64,000 nucleotides of DNA, taken from assembly GCF_016583645.1 (NCBI RefSeq), contig NZ_NRRL01000004.1:62001-126000 (forward strand). The letters run 5' to 3'. Within the stretch, counting starts at the first letter, position 1, and each line of letters starts with the position of its first letter. Positions 24,495 to 33,121 of the stretch are shown here, piece after piece. The notes beneath the pieces are model-generated. The model made no database searches and had not been told where the DNA came from. It saw only the letters and a program-made list of their open reading frames with translations. Source of the stretch: Rhodovibrio sodomensis (GTDB lineage Bacteria; Pseudomonadota; Alphaproteobacteria; Kiloniellales; Rhodovibrionaceae). Position numbers and translations under genes: made by a program.

Positions 24495-26111
24495 ATGGCC
24501 GACGAGAACACTTCCGGGCAGGCGTCCGGCGGCGCGGGCGCGCAGGCCGCCCTGCTGGACCAGATCCTCAGCAACCCGCGCATGCGCGTGCAGCCGGAGC
24601 CGGAGGCCGAAGGGCCGTCGTATCCGATCCAGCTGCTCGACGAGTTCGCCACCGAGGTGCTGACCGACGACGTCGCCGACGACCGCGACGTGGTCACGCT
24701 GATCGAGCAGCGGATTGCCGAGATCGACGAGAAGATCGGCCTGCAGATGGACGAGATCCTGCACGCGCCGGAGTTCCAGGAATTGGAGGCGACCTGGCGC
24801 GGGCTGCACTTCCTGGTGATGAACACCGAGACGGGCACGATGCTCAAGCTCCGGGTGCTCAACACCACCAAGAAGGACCTGGCCGACGATCTGGAAAAGG
24901 CGATCGAGTTCGACCAGTCCGGTCTGTTCAAGATGGTCTACGAGAGCGAGTACGGCACGTTCGGCGGTACGCCTTACGGCTGTCTCGTGGTGGACTACTA
25001 CTTCGACAAGACGACCCCGGACATGAAGCTGCTGCAGGCGCTCTCCGGCGTCGCTGCGGCCGCGCACGCGCCGCTGCTGTCCGCCGCCGGCCCCGGGCTG
25101 TTCGACTTCGAGACCTGGCTGGAGCTGCCCAAGAAGCGCGATCTCGCCAAGATCTTCGAAAGCCTGCAGCACGTCGCCTGGCGTGCGTTCCGCGACAGCG
25201 AGGACTCGCGCTATGTCGTGCTCACCGCCCCGCGGTTCATGCTGCGCGCGCCCTACGACCCGATCGAGAACCCGGTCGAGGACATCGTCTATAAGGAGCA
25301 GGTGCACTTCAATCCGGTGCCGGAGACCAACGGCTCCGGCGAGCCGGTTGAGCCGCGCACCCCCGAAAAGCAGGCGCTGCTCGACCAGCGCGCGGCGCAG
25401 GCGGCGGCGATGTCGCGCGAGGAGATCGCGGTCGCCGAGCACAACAACTTCCTGTGGGGCAACAGCGCCTACGCGCTCGCACAGCGGATCACCAACGCGT
25501 TCGCGCTGCACAAGTGGATGGCGGCGATCCGCGGGGTCGAAGGCGGCGGCCTGGTCGAAGGGCTGCCGCTGTACTTCTGCACCACCGACGAGGGCGACGT
25601 CGCGATCAAGTGCCCGACCGAGGTCGGGATCACCGACCGGCGCGAGAAGGAGCTGAACGACCTCGGCTTCATCGCCCTGGTGCACCGCAAGAACGGCAAC
25701 CAGGCGGCGTTCTTCGGCGGCCACTCGACGCAGAAGCCGAAGCTCTACGACACCGCGTTCGCCAACGCCAACGCGCGGCTGTCGGCGATGCTGCCTTACA
25801 TGCTCTGCACCTCGCGGTTCGCGCACTATATCAAGTCGATCATGCGCGACAAGGTCGGCAGCTTCATGACCGCGCAGAACGTGGCCGAGTACCTGAACCG
25901 CTGGATCAGCAACTACGTGCTGCTGGATGACAGCGCCCCGCAGGCGATGAAGGCGAAGTACCCGCTGCGCGAGGCGCGGGTCGACGTGGTCGACGAGCCG
26001 GGCAAACCCGGCTGCTACAAGGCGACCGTGTTCCTGCGCCCGCACTTCCAGCTGGAGGAATTGACGGTGTCGATGCGTCTGGTTGCGGAACTGCCGCCGC
26101 CCGCCGCCTGA
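24495..26111 (+). CDS. tssC: T6SS contractile sheath large subunit TssC (VipB)
   Basis: This 538-residue protein is a clear TssC: IEQRIAEIDEKIGLQMDEILHAPEFQELEATWRGLHFLV, then LPKKRDLAKIFESLQHVAWRAFRDSEDSRYV, NNFLWGNSAYALAQRIT and the C-terminal FRPHFQLEELTVSMRLVAELP. It carries an internal insertion of about 50 residues around residues 270-310 (NGSGEPVEPRTPEKQ...), longer than in many homologues. It forms the sheath with TssB and is recycled by TssH. Spacing to tssB is 109 bp. A perfect hairpin follows the stop and precedes hcp. Confidence 0.96.
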   Translation: MADENTSGQASGGAGAQAALLDQILSNPRMRVQPEPEAEGPSYPIQLLDEFATEVLTDDVADDRDVVTLIEQRIAEIDEKIGLQMDEILHAPEFQELEATWRGLHFLVMNTETGTMLKLRVLNTTKKDLADDLEKAIEFDQSGLFKMVYESEYGTFGGTPYGCLVVDYYFDKTTPDMKLLQALSGVAAAAHAPLLSAAGPGLFDFETWLELPKKRDLAKIFESLQHVAWRAFRDSEDSRYVVLTAPRFMLRAPYDPIENPVEDIVYKEQVHFNPVPETNGSGEPVEPRTPEKQALLDQRAAQAAAMSREEIAVAEHNNFLWGNSAYALAQRITNAFALHKWMAAIRGVEGGGLVEGLPLYFCTTDEGDVAIKCPTEVGITDRREKELNDLGFIALVHRKNGNQAAFFGGHSTQKPKLYDTAFANANARLSAMLPYMLCTSRFAHYIKSIMRDKVGSFMTAQNVAEYLNRWISNYVLLDDSAPQAMKAKYPLREARVDVVDEPGKPGCYKATVFLRPHFQLEELTVSMRLVAELPPPAA

Positions 26112-26124
26112 TCCGCCGACCTGC

Positions 26125-26167
26125 GACCGGCCGCGGCGGGCTGCAGGGACCGCCGCCGCGGCCGGTC
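26125..26167 (+). terminator. Perfect 15-bp hairpin between tssC and hcp
   Basis: GACCGGCCGCGGCGG (26125-26139) pairs exactly with CCGCCGCGGCCGGTC (26153-26167) around a 13-nt loop. No T-run follows, so it is either a Rho-assisted attenuator or an mRNA-end stabiliser that sets hcp expression apart from the sheath genes. Confidence 0.6.
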
Positions 26168-26251
26168 GGGCCGGACGACCTGCTGCCGACCGCCATTATC
26201 TGCGAACACGACCGCCGAGACCTGTCGCCGGCGTTTTAGGGGACGAGACGC

Positions 26252-26737
26252 ATGGACGTCATCTTGATGAAGCCCAGCGAGGACATCAAAGGGGAATGCC
26301 TGCTCAAGGGGCATGAGCAGGAGCTCGAACTGCTGAGCTACAACCACGGCCTGATGATGCAGGTCACCAGCGACCAGTCGAACAGCGCACGCACGTCGGG
26401 CAAGCCGATGCTGCAGGAGTTCTCGGTCACCAAGTACATGGATGCCGCTTCGCCCAAGCTGTACGACTACCTGCTGCGCGGCGCCGACATCGGCACGGTC
26501 ACGCTGACGATCGGCCGCAACGACAACGGCGAGGTGCTGCCGCTGATCGTCTATACGCTGGAGGAGACGCTGATCTCGAACATCTCCACCGGCGGCGGCG
26601 GCGGCGACAAGCCGGTGGAGACGCTGTCGATGAACTTCACCCGGATCCAGTGGGAGTACAAGCAGCAGGACCCGGGCTTGGAAGGTAAGGGTGCGGTCAC
26701 GGCCGTCTGGAACATCAAGACCAACACCGCGGAGTGA
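26252..26737 (+). CDS. hcp: T6SS tube protein Hcp (TssD)
   Basis: This 161-residue protein belongs to the Hcp1 family, which forms hexameric rings that stack into the secreted inner tube. Family features are MDVILMKPSEDIKGECLLKGHEQELELLSYNHG, the PMLQEFSVTKYMDAASPKLYDYLLRGADIGTVTLTI stretch and the C-terminal FTRIQWEYKQQD. The ATG at 26252 follows a purine-rich GGGGACGAGAC. It lies between the sheath genes and the baseplate genes, with a hairpin just upstream that may allow it to be expressed at a distinct, usually much higher, level. Confidence 0.96.
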   Translation: MDVILMKPSEDIKGECLLKGHEQELELLSYNHGLMMQVTSDQSNSARTSGKPMLQEFSVTKYMDAASPKLYDYLLRGADIGTVTLTIGRNDNGEVLPLIVYTLEETLISNISTGGGGGDKPVETLSMNFTRIQWEYKQQDPGLEGKGAVTAVWNIKTNTAE

Positions 26738-26810
26738 TCGCGTGCCCGTGCGGGCCACGGCACCGGTCGGCCGGCGGGCGCGTCGTGGGTAACGGGCGGG
26801 CCATCCGGCG

Positions 26811-27308
26811 ATGACCAGGATCCGGCGCAGCGAGGCCGGCCGCGCGCTGTTGTTCGACCGTCTGTGCGACGACGCGCCGAAGACGCCGGACCGGCCGGAG
26901 GCCCGGCCTTACCGCACCTACGACAAGGCGCAGCTGAAGGCGTCCGTCCGGCGCGAGCTGCAGCGGCTGTTGGATACGCGGGCTCCGCGCTCGCTCGCGC
27001 AGATGGCCGGGCGGCCGCGCACGGTGATCGACTACGGCGTGCCCGAGGTGACGCCCTACATGATGAACAACGCGGGCGAGAGCGGCGCGCTCGCCAAGTT
27101 CCTGGTGGACTCGATTGCCGCGTTCGAGCGGCGGCTCGCCAACGTGCGCGTCGAGCTGGTGCGCGCGCAGCCGACCCTGCAGCGCCTGGAGGTTCGGGTC
27201 GACGCCGACCTGGTGGCCGGCCGGCTGTGGGAGCCGGTGAGTTTCGAGCTCGCCACCGGCGGCGGCGCGCAGGTGGCCGCGCGCGACCCCGATCCCGCAC
27301 CCGGCTAA
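26811..27308 (+). CDS. tssE: T6SS baseplate protein TssE (gp25-like)
   Basis: This 165-residue protein has a GPW/gp25 domain: LKASVRRELQRLLDTRAP at the N-terminal side, VIDYGVPEVTPYMM and IAAFERRLANVRVELV. The EPR loop of gp25 is not exact here; R-A-P-R occupies that neighbourhood. It is a baseplate wedge protein that initiates sheath assembly, with TssF and TssG following it immediately. Start ATG 26811. Confidence 0.92.
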   Translation: MTRIRRSEAGRALLFDRLCDDAPKTPDRPEARPYRTYDKAQLKASVRRELQRLLDTRAPRSLAQMAGRPRTVIDYGVPEVTPYMMNNAGESGALAKFLVDSIAAFERRLANVRVELVRAQPTLQRLEVRVDADLVAGRLWEPVSFELATGGGAQVAARDPDPAPG

Positions 27309-27352
27309 GGCATCCACCGCGCGACCCCTGTCCGACGAGGCTCACCGTACCG

Positions 27353-29173
27353 ATGCGCGACGATCCCCAGGACCTGCTGCTCGAGTATTATCTGCGGGAA
27401 CTGGACTACCTGCGCCAGTCCGGCGCGGAGTTCGCCCGGCGCCATCCGCGCCTGGCGGAACGGCTGGAAATCGGCGCGCTGGAGGAGAGCCCCGACCCGC
27501 ACGTCGAGCGGCTGCTTGAGGGCGTGGCCTTTCTGACCGGCCGGATCCAGTACAACCTGGACCGCGAGTTCCCGCAGATCCCCTCCGCCCTATTGGAGAT
27601 CCTGTACCCGCAGCTGGCCGCGCCGGTGCCCTCGGTCTCGACCGCCTGCTTCCCGGTCGACGGCAAGAAGGTCAAGCAGTCCACCGGCTTTACCGTGCCG
27701 CGGCACACCCAGCTGACCGCCCGCGGCCGGCAGGGCGAGGTGTGCTACCTGCGCACCGCCGCCGACCTGACGCTGTGGCCGATCGAGGTGGTCTGGGCCG
27801 GGTTCCGTCCGGCCAGCGACTTCCCGGCGATGGCGCGCGTCCCGCAGGTGGCGAGCGTGCTGCAGGTGCGCCTGCGCGCGCTGGCGAAGAACAGCTTCGA
27901 CGCGCTGGAGGTCGACCGGCTGCGCCTCCACCTGAGCGGCGACGTCGCCAACGCCGCCCGCCTGCACGAGCTTTTGACCCTGGGCGACACCGCCGGCCTG
28001 GCGATGGCGGCGGAGGGCGATCTGCGCGCGCGCCGCGAGGTCGGCGTCGAGGCCGCCGGCTTCGCCGAGGCGGAGGCGCTGCTGCCCGGCCCGCGCCACG
28101 GGCATCCGGGCTATCGCCTGCTGCAGGAGTATTTCACCTTCCCGCAGAAGTTCCTGTACGTCGACGTCGTCGGGCTGTCGCGGGTCGACTGCGGGCAGAC
28201 GCTCGACCTGCTGCTGCCGCTGGCCCGGCGGCCGGACGCGCGCACACGCGTCGACGCCGCCACCGTCAAGCTCGGCTGCGTGCCGGTGATCAACCTCTTT
28301 CCCAAGACCACCGACCCGATCCGGATCAGCCCGCAGCAGCTGGAATACCGCCTGTCGCCCGACAAGCGCTACGAACGCGTGACCGAGATCCACACGATCC
28401 AGAAAGTCTGTTCGGCGAGCGGCAAGGAAGCCGGGGTGCGCGAGCTGACTCCGTTCTTCTCGTTCGACCACGCGCGGGCGAGCAGCCAGCGGGCCTTCTG
28501 GTACGCCCGCCGCGCGCCGGCGACCCAGGCCGACCTGCCGGGCACGGAAATGCTGCTGTCGTTTCTCGACCTCGACTTCGATCCCGAGGATCCCACCGAG
28601 CCGTCGGCCTACGCCTATACCCTGTGCACCAACCGCGACCTGGCGGAGAAGTTGCCGGCGGGCACCCGTCTGTTCATCGAACAGGACATGCCGGTCGCCG
28701 ACGGCGGCATCCACCTGCTGCAGCGGCCGACGTCGCAGGCGCCCGCCACGCTGGCCGGGCAGGCGCTGTGGCGGCTGGTGTCGCACCTGTCGCTGAACTA
28801 CCTGTCGCTGGGCGGTCCCGAGGGGCTGACCGCGTTCAAGGAGGTGCTGCGGCTCTACGCCGGGCACCAGCACGCCGGCACGCAGGCCCAGATCGACGGC
28901 CTGACGGCGATGGCGACCGAGGACACGATGCGCCCGATCGGCTTCGACGCCTGGCGGGGCTTCGTCCGCGGCACGCGGATCACCCTGACGCTGGACGAGG
29001 CGGCGTTCCAGCGGGTCGGCGCCAGCGCCTATCTGTTCGCCAGCGTGCTGGAACGCTTCTTCGGCCTCTATGCCAGCGCGAACTCGTTCACCGAACTGGT
29101 GATCAAGCGCGCCGCGACCGACCGGGAATGGACCCGCTGGCCGCCGCGCGCCGGCGACCGGGCGCTGCTATGA
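27353..29173 (+). CDS. tssF: T6SS baseplate protein TssF
   Basis: This 606-residue protein shows the TssF/VasA/ImpG signatures. It opens with LLEYYLRELDYLRQSGAEFARRHPRLAERL (residues about 8-37), continues with PHVERLLEGVAFLTGRIQYNLDREFPQIPSALLEILYP, and ends with FTELVIKRA...W. Length matches the family (580-630). The ATG at 27353 is chosen because homologues start a few residues before the EYYLRELDYL motif. It forms the baseplate wedge with TssG (2:1). The tssG gene follows after 31 bp. Confidence 0.95.
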   Translation: MRDDPQDLLLEYYLRELDYLRQSGAEFARRHPRLAERLEIGALEESPDPHVERLLEGVAFLTGRIQYNLDREFPQIPSALLEILYPQLAAPVPSVSTACFPVDGKKVKQSTGFTVPRHTQLTARGRQGEVCYLRTAADLTLWPIEVVWAGFRPASDFPAMARVPQVASVLQVRLRALAKNSFDALEVDRLRLHLSGDVANAARLHELLTLGDTAGLAMAAEGDLRARREVGVEAAGFAEAEALLPGPRHGHPGYRLLQEYFTFPQKFLYVDVVGLSRVDCGQTLDLLLPLARRPDARTRVDAATVKLGCVPVINLFPKTTDPIRISPQQLEYRLSPDKRYERVTEIHTIQKVCSASGKEAGVRELTPFFSFDHARASSQRAFWYARRAPATQADLPGTEMLLSFLDLDFDPEDPTEPSAYAYTLCTNRDLAEKLPAGTRLFIEQDMPVADGGIHLLQRPTSQAPATLAGQALWRLVSHLSLNYLSLGGPEGLTAFKEVLRLYAGHQHAGTQAQIDGLTAMATEDTMRPIGFDAWRGFVRGTRITLTLDEAAFQRVGASAYLFASVLERFFGLYASANSFTELVIKRAATDREWTRWPPRAGDRALL

Positions 29174-29204
29174 CCCGGATCGCGATCCGGATCGGGGGCG
29201 CGGG

Positions 29205-30374
29205 ATGACCGACGCGTCCACTCCGGATTTCGGCCGCTACGAGTTCCGGCCGGCCGTGCGTCTTCTGGAACAGCTGGCCCGCCGGCGCGCCGATCCGAAC
29301 GGCCCGCCGCCGGTCTCCCCCGGGGAGCCCGGCCCGCTCGACGCGCAGGCCGTGCGTTTCGCCGCCACCGTCGACCTCGCGTTCGCGCGCGGCTCGGTCG
29401 ACTCGCTCGACCGCGGGGCCGCGACCGGCGGCGCCGACCGGCTGCGGGTCAACTTCCTGGGCCTGGCGGGTGAGCACGGCCCGCTGCCGCAGGTCGTGAC
29501 CGAGCTGCTGATCGACCGCGCGGCGCGCGGCGACACCGGGCCCAGTGACTTCCTGGACATCCTGAACGACCGGCTGCTGGCGGTGTTCTATCGCGCCCGG
29601 CGCAAGCATCAGCCGGTGCTGAGCCCGGACCTGCCGGACCGCGGCCCCTGGGCGCTCTACCTGAACGCGCTGCTGGGGCTGGCGACCGGCGGCCTGGACC
29701 GGCGCCTGACCGACGGCCGGCACCGGGTGCCCGACCGGGCGCTGCTGAAATACGCCGGCCTGATCAACCGCCAGCCGCGCAGCCAGGCCGGGCTGGCTGC
29801 GCTGCTGTCGGACTACCTCGATGCGCCCGTACGCGTACGTCCCCTGATCGGCCGCTGGCAGCGCCTGCCGGCGGACGTACACACGCGCCTGGGCGCGCGC
29901 CTGGGCCAGAACGCGGTGCTCGGCCGGAGTGCCGTGCTGGGCCGCCGGACCTGGGAGCAGGACGGCAAGCTGGCGGTCGACCTGGGCCCGCTCCCGCCCG
30001 GCCGGCTGGCGCCCTTCCTGCCCGGTGGCGCCGGTTTCGGCGAGCTGCAGTTGCTGGCCGGCTTCTATCTCGACAGGCGGGCGCAGGTCGATGTGACGCT
30101 GGTACCCGGCGCGGACGCGGCGCTGCCGCGGGACCGGCAGGTCCGCCCGCGCGCGCAAGCCTTCCCGGCGCCCAACGTGCCGCCGCCTACGCTGCGCGCG
30201 CTGACCGACACGCACGTTTTGGCCGCCCCGCAGGCGCGGGTATCGCGGCGCGACGGGGCGCGTTTGGGCTGGACCAGCTATCTCAAGACGCGCCCGGTCG
30301 CCGGCCCGCAGGCGCCGGTGCGTCTCAGCGTGTACAGCGACGCTTGGCGCGCCCGGCTCGAAGGGACGCGATGA
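29205..30374 (+). CDS. tssG: T6SS baseplate protein TssG
   Basis: This 389-residue protein is the VasB/ImpH/TssG family partner of TssF. Recognisable segments are FRPAVRLLEQLARRRADPN (about 12-32), LRVNFLGLAGEHGPLPQVVTELLIDRA (about 81-107), DFLDILNDRLLAVFYRARRKH and the C-terminal LGWTSYLKTRP. The stop overlaps the tssH ATG (ATGA), coupling translation to the sheath-recycling ATPase. Start ATG 29205. Confidence 0.94.
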   Translation: MTDASTPDFGRYEFRPAVRLLEQLARRRADPNGPPPVSPGEPGPLDAQAVRFAATVDLAFARGSVDSLDRGAATGGADRLRVNFLGLAGEHGPLPQVVTELLIDRAARGDTGPSDFLDILNDRLLAVFYRARRKHQPVLSPDLPDRGPWALYLNALLGLATGGLDRRLTDGRHRVPDRALLKYAGLINRQPRSQAGLAALLSDYLDAPVRVRPLIGRWQRLPADVHTRLGARLGQNAVLGRSAVLGRRTWEQDGKLAVDLGPLPPGRLAPFLPGGAGFGELQLLAGFYLDRRAQVDVTLVPGADAALPRDRQVRPRAQAFPAPNVPPPTLRALTDTHVLAAPQARVSRRDGARLGWTSYLKTRPVAGPQAPVRLSVYSDAWRARLEGTR

Positions 30375-33118
30375 CCATGGACCTGCGCCGCCTGGTCGAC
30401 GCGCTCGACCCGGTCTGCCGCCGCGCCCTCGAAGGCGCGGTGCAGTTGTGCGTGCAGAACGCCAACTTCTCGGTCGAGGTCGAGCACCTGCTGGTCCGCC
30501 TGCTGGATCAGCCGCAGTCGGACGCGGTGCGTATCCTGGCCCGCTACGACATCGACGCCGGCCTCGTGCAGGACGATCTGCACCGTGCGATCGCGGGCTT
30601 CCGCAAGGGCGCGACCCGCGATCCGGTATTCTCCGGCCAGCTGTGCGAGCTGTTGCAGCAGGCCTGGCTGGTCGCCTCGCTCAGCTACCGGGCGGCGAGC
30701 ATCCGCTCGGGCGCGCTGGTCCAGGCGCTGTTCGACAGCGACCGGCTGCGCCGCGACCTGGTGGCGGCGGTGCCGGCGCTGACGGACGTGCCGCGCGACC
30801 GGCTCGCCAGGGATCTCGCGGACGGCCTTGCCGACGGTTCCGAGACGCCGGCCGATCCGGCCGCCTCGGAGCGCGCCGAGACGCTGGCCCGGGACCACGG
30901 GATCGACCGCGCGGCCGAACGCAAGGCGGCCAAGTCGACCCGGCGGACCCGCCCGTCCGGCGACCACACCGACGCCGGCGCCGATGGGCGGGAGGCGCTC
31001 GCGGCCTACACCATCGATCTGACCGCCGCCGCCCGTGCCGGCCGGCTGGATCCCGTCGTCGGCCGGGATGCCGAGGTCCGGCAGGTGGTCGACATCCTGA
31101 TGCGCCGGCGCCAGAACAACCCGATCCTGGTCGGCGATCCCGGCGTCGGCAAGACCGCGATCGTCGAGGGTTTCGCCGCGCTGGTCGTGCGCGCCGACGA
31201 GGTGCCGGAGGCGCTGCGCGAGGTCGAGGTTCGGGTGCTCGATTTGGGCCTGCTGCAGGCGGGCGCCAGCATGCGCGGCATGTTCGAAAGCCGCCTGAAG
31301 CAGGTGATCGAGGAGGTGCAGGGCTCGCCCCGGCCGGTGATCCTGTTCATCGACGAGGCGCACCAGCTGATCGGCGCGGGCGGGCAGGCCGGGCAGGGCG
31401 ACGCCGCCAACCTGTTGAAACCCGCGCTTGCCCGCGGCGAGCTGCGCACGATCGCCGCCACCACCTGGGCCGAATACAAGAAATACTTCGAGCGCGACGC
31501 CGCGCTGGTCCGCCGCTTCCAGGTCGTCAAGGTCGGCGAACCGCCCGAGGCCAGCGCGATCGAGATGGTCCGCGGCCTGGTCGCCAAGATGGAAGCGCAT
31601 CACGGCGTGCGCGTCCTGGACGAGGCGGTGAAGGATGCCGTGCGCCTGTCGCACCGCTACCTGTCGGGCCGGCAACTGCCGGACAAGGCGATTTCCGTGC
31701 TCGACACCGCCTGCGCGCGGGTGGCGATCGGCCAGGCCGCCCGCCCGGCGCGCCTGGAGGAGACCGAACGCCGGCTGGCCGCGCTTGGCGAGGAGGTCCG
31801 GCTGCTGGAGCGCGAGCAGCCAAGCGGGCGCGACCATCGCGAACGGCTGCAGGAGCTGACCGAGGCGCTCGAACATCTGGAGGAGGAGCGCATCCGGCTG
31901 AGCGCGCGCTGGCAGCAGGAAAGCGCGCTGGTCCACCGCATCCGCGATTTGGAGCAGCGGCTGGAGGACGGCGAGAGCCCGGCCGAGCCGCTGCTGGAGG
32001 ATCTGGCGACCCAGCGCCTGTCGCTCGACACTCTGCGCGACGAGACCGTGATGGTCCCGGTGCACGTCGACAGCCAGGTGGTCGCCGAGGTGATCTCGGC
32101 CTGGACCGGCGTGCCGGTCGGCAAGATGGTGACCGACGAGATCCAGGCGGTGATCGCGCTCAAGGACCGTCTGACCGAGCGGATCGTCGGCCAGGACCCG
32201 GCGATGGATGCCATCGCCCGGCGCATCCGCACCTTCCGCGCCGGCCTGGACGAGCCGGGCAAGCCGACCGGCGTGTTCCTGCTGGTCGGCCCGTCCGGGG
32301 TCGGCAAGACGGAGACGGCCGTCTCGCTCGCCGAGCTGCTGTACGGCGGCGAGCGCAACATGGTCACCATCAACATGTCGGAATACCAGGAGCCGCACAC
32401 CGTCTCCGGCCTGAAGGGCGCGCCGCCGGGCTACGTCGGCTACGGCCGCGGCGGCGTGCTGACCGAAGCGGTCCGCCGCAACCCGTACGCGGTCGTCCTG
32501 CTGGACGAGGTGGAGAAGGCGCACCCGGACGTGATGGAGCTGTTCTACCAGGTGTTCGACAAGGGCGTGCTGGAGGACAGCGACGGCGTCCCGGTCGACT
32601 TCCGCAACGTGGTCGTGCTGCTGACCAGCAACGTCGCCGCCGAGCTCATCGAGGCGCGCTGCCGCCAGGCCCGGCCGGACGCCGAGACGCTGGCGGAAGC
32701 GATCCGCCCGGACCTGACGCGCGTGTTCAAGCCGGCGCTGCTCGGCCGGATGGTGGTGGTGCCGTATTACCCGCTCGGCGACGACCAGCTGCGCCGGATC
32801 GTGCGCCTCAAGCTGGCGCGCATCCAGGAGCGCTTCTGGGACAACCACCGCAGCGAACTGTCGTACGACCAGGCGGTGCTGGAGGCGGTCCTGCGGCGCT
32901 GCCGGGAGAGCCAGTCGGGCGCCCGCGCGCTCGACCATATCCTGAGCCACACGCTGCTGCCCGATCTGTCCTCGGAGATCCTGGCGCGGCTGTCGGCGGG
33001 CGAGGGGGTGCCGCTGGTGCACGTCGGTCTGGATGCCGGCGGCAACTTCGCCTACGAGTTCCAGGCGCGCGGCGGCACCGGCCTGGACCGCGCCGCGGAC
33101 GGACCGGCGGAGGGCTAG
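30371..33118 (+). CDS. clpV: T6SS sheath-disassembly ATPase TssH (ClpV)
   Basis: This 915-residue AAA+ Clp/Hsp100 ATPase has an N-terminal Clp repeat domain (1-150), a linker rich in charged residues, a first AAA domain with Walker A GDPGVGKT (about 255) and Walker B ILFIDEAH, a coiled middle domain (about 450-560) and a second AAA domain with Walker A GPSGVGKT (about 640) and VVLLDEVEKAHPDV. The ClpV-type N-domain and its place between tssG and vgrG separate it from the housekeeping ClpB. It pulls apart contracted TssBC sheaths. The ATG at 30371 overlaps the tssG stop. Confidence 0.96.
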   Translation: MTMDLRRLVDALDPVCRRALEGAVQLCVQNANFSVEVEHLLVRLLDQPQSDAVRILARYDIDAGLVQDDLHRAIAGFRKGATRDPVFSGQLCELLQQAWLVASLSYRAASIRSGALVQALFDSDRLRRDLVAAVPALTDVPRDRLARDLADGLADGSETPADPAASERAETLARDHGIDRAAERKAAKSTRRTRPSGDHTDAGADGREALAAYTIDLTAAARAGRLDPVVGRDAEVRQVVDILMRRRQNNPILVGDPGVGKTAIVEGFAALVVRADEVPEALREVEVRVLDLGLLQAGASMRGMFESRLKQVIEEVQGSPRPVILFIDEAHQLIGAGGQAGQGDAANLLKPALARGELRTIAATTWAEYKKYFERDAALVRRFQVVKVGEPPEASAIEMVRGLVAKMEAHHGVRVLDEAVKDAVRLSHRYLSGRQLPDKAISVLDTACARVAIGQAARPARLEETERRLAALGEEVRLLEREQPSGRDHRERLQELTEALEHLEEERIRLSARWQQESALVHRIRDLEQRLEDGESPAEPLLEDLATQRLSLDTLRDETVMVPVHVDSQVVAEVISAWTGVPVGKMVTDEIQAVIALKDRLTERIVGQDPAMDAIARRIRTFRAGLDEPGKPTGVFLLVGPSGVGKTETAVSLAELLYGGERNMVTINMSEYQEPHTVSGLKGAPPGYVGYGRGGVLTEAVRRNPYAVVLLDEVEKAHPDVMELFYQVFDKGVLEDSDGVPVDFRNVVVLLTSNVAAELIEARCRQARPDAETLAEAIRPDLTRVFKPALLGRMVVVPYYPLGDDQLRRIVRLKLARIQERFWDNHRSELSYDQAVLEAVLRRCRESQSGARALDHILSHTLLPDLSSEILARLSAGEGVPLVHVGLDAGGNFAYEFQARGGTGLDRAADGPAEG

Positions 33119-33121
33119 GCG

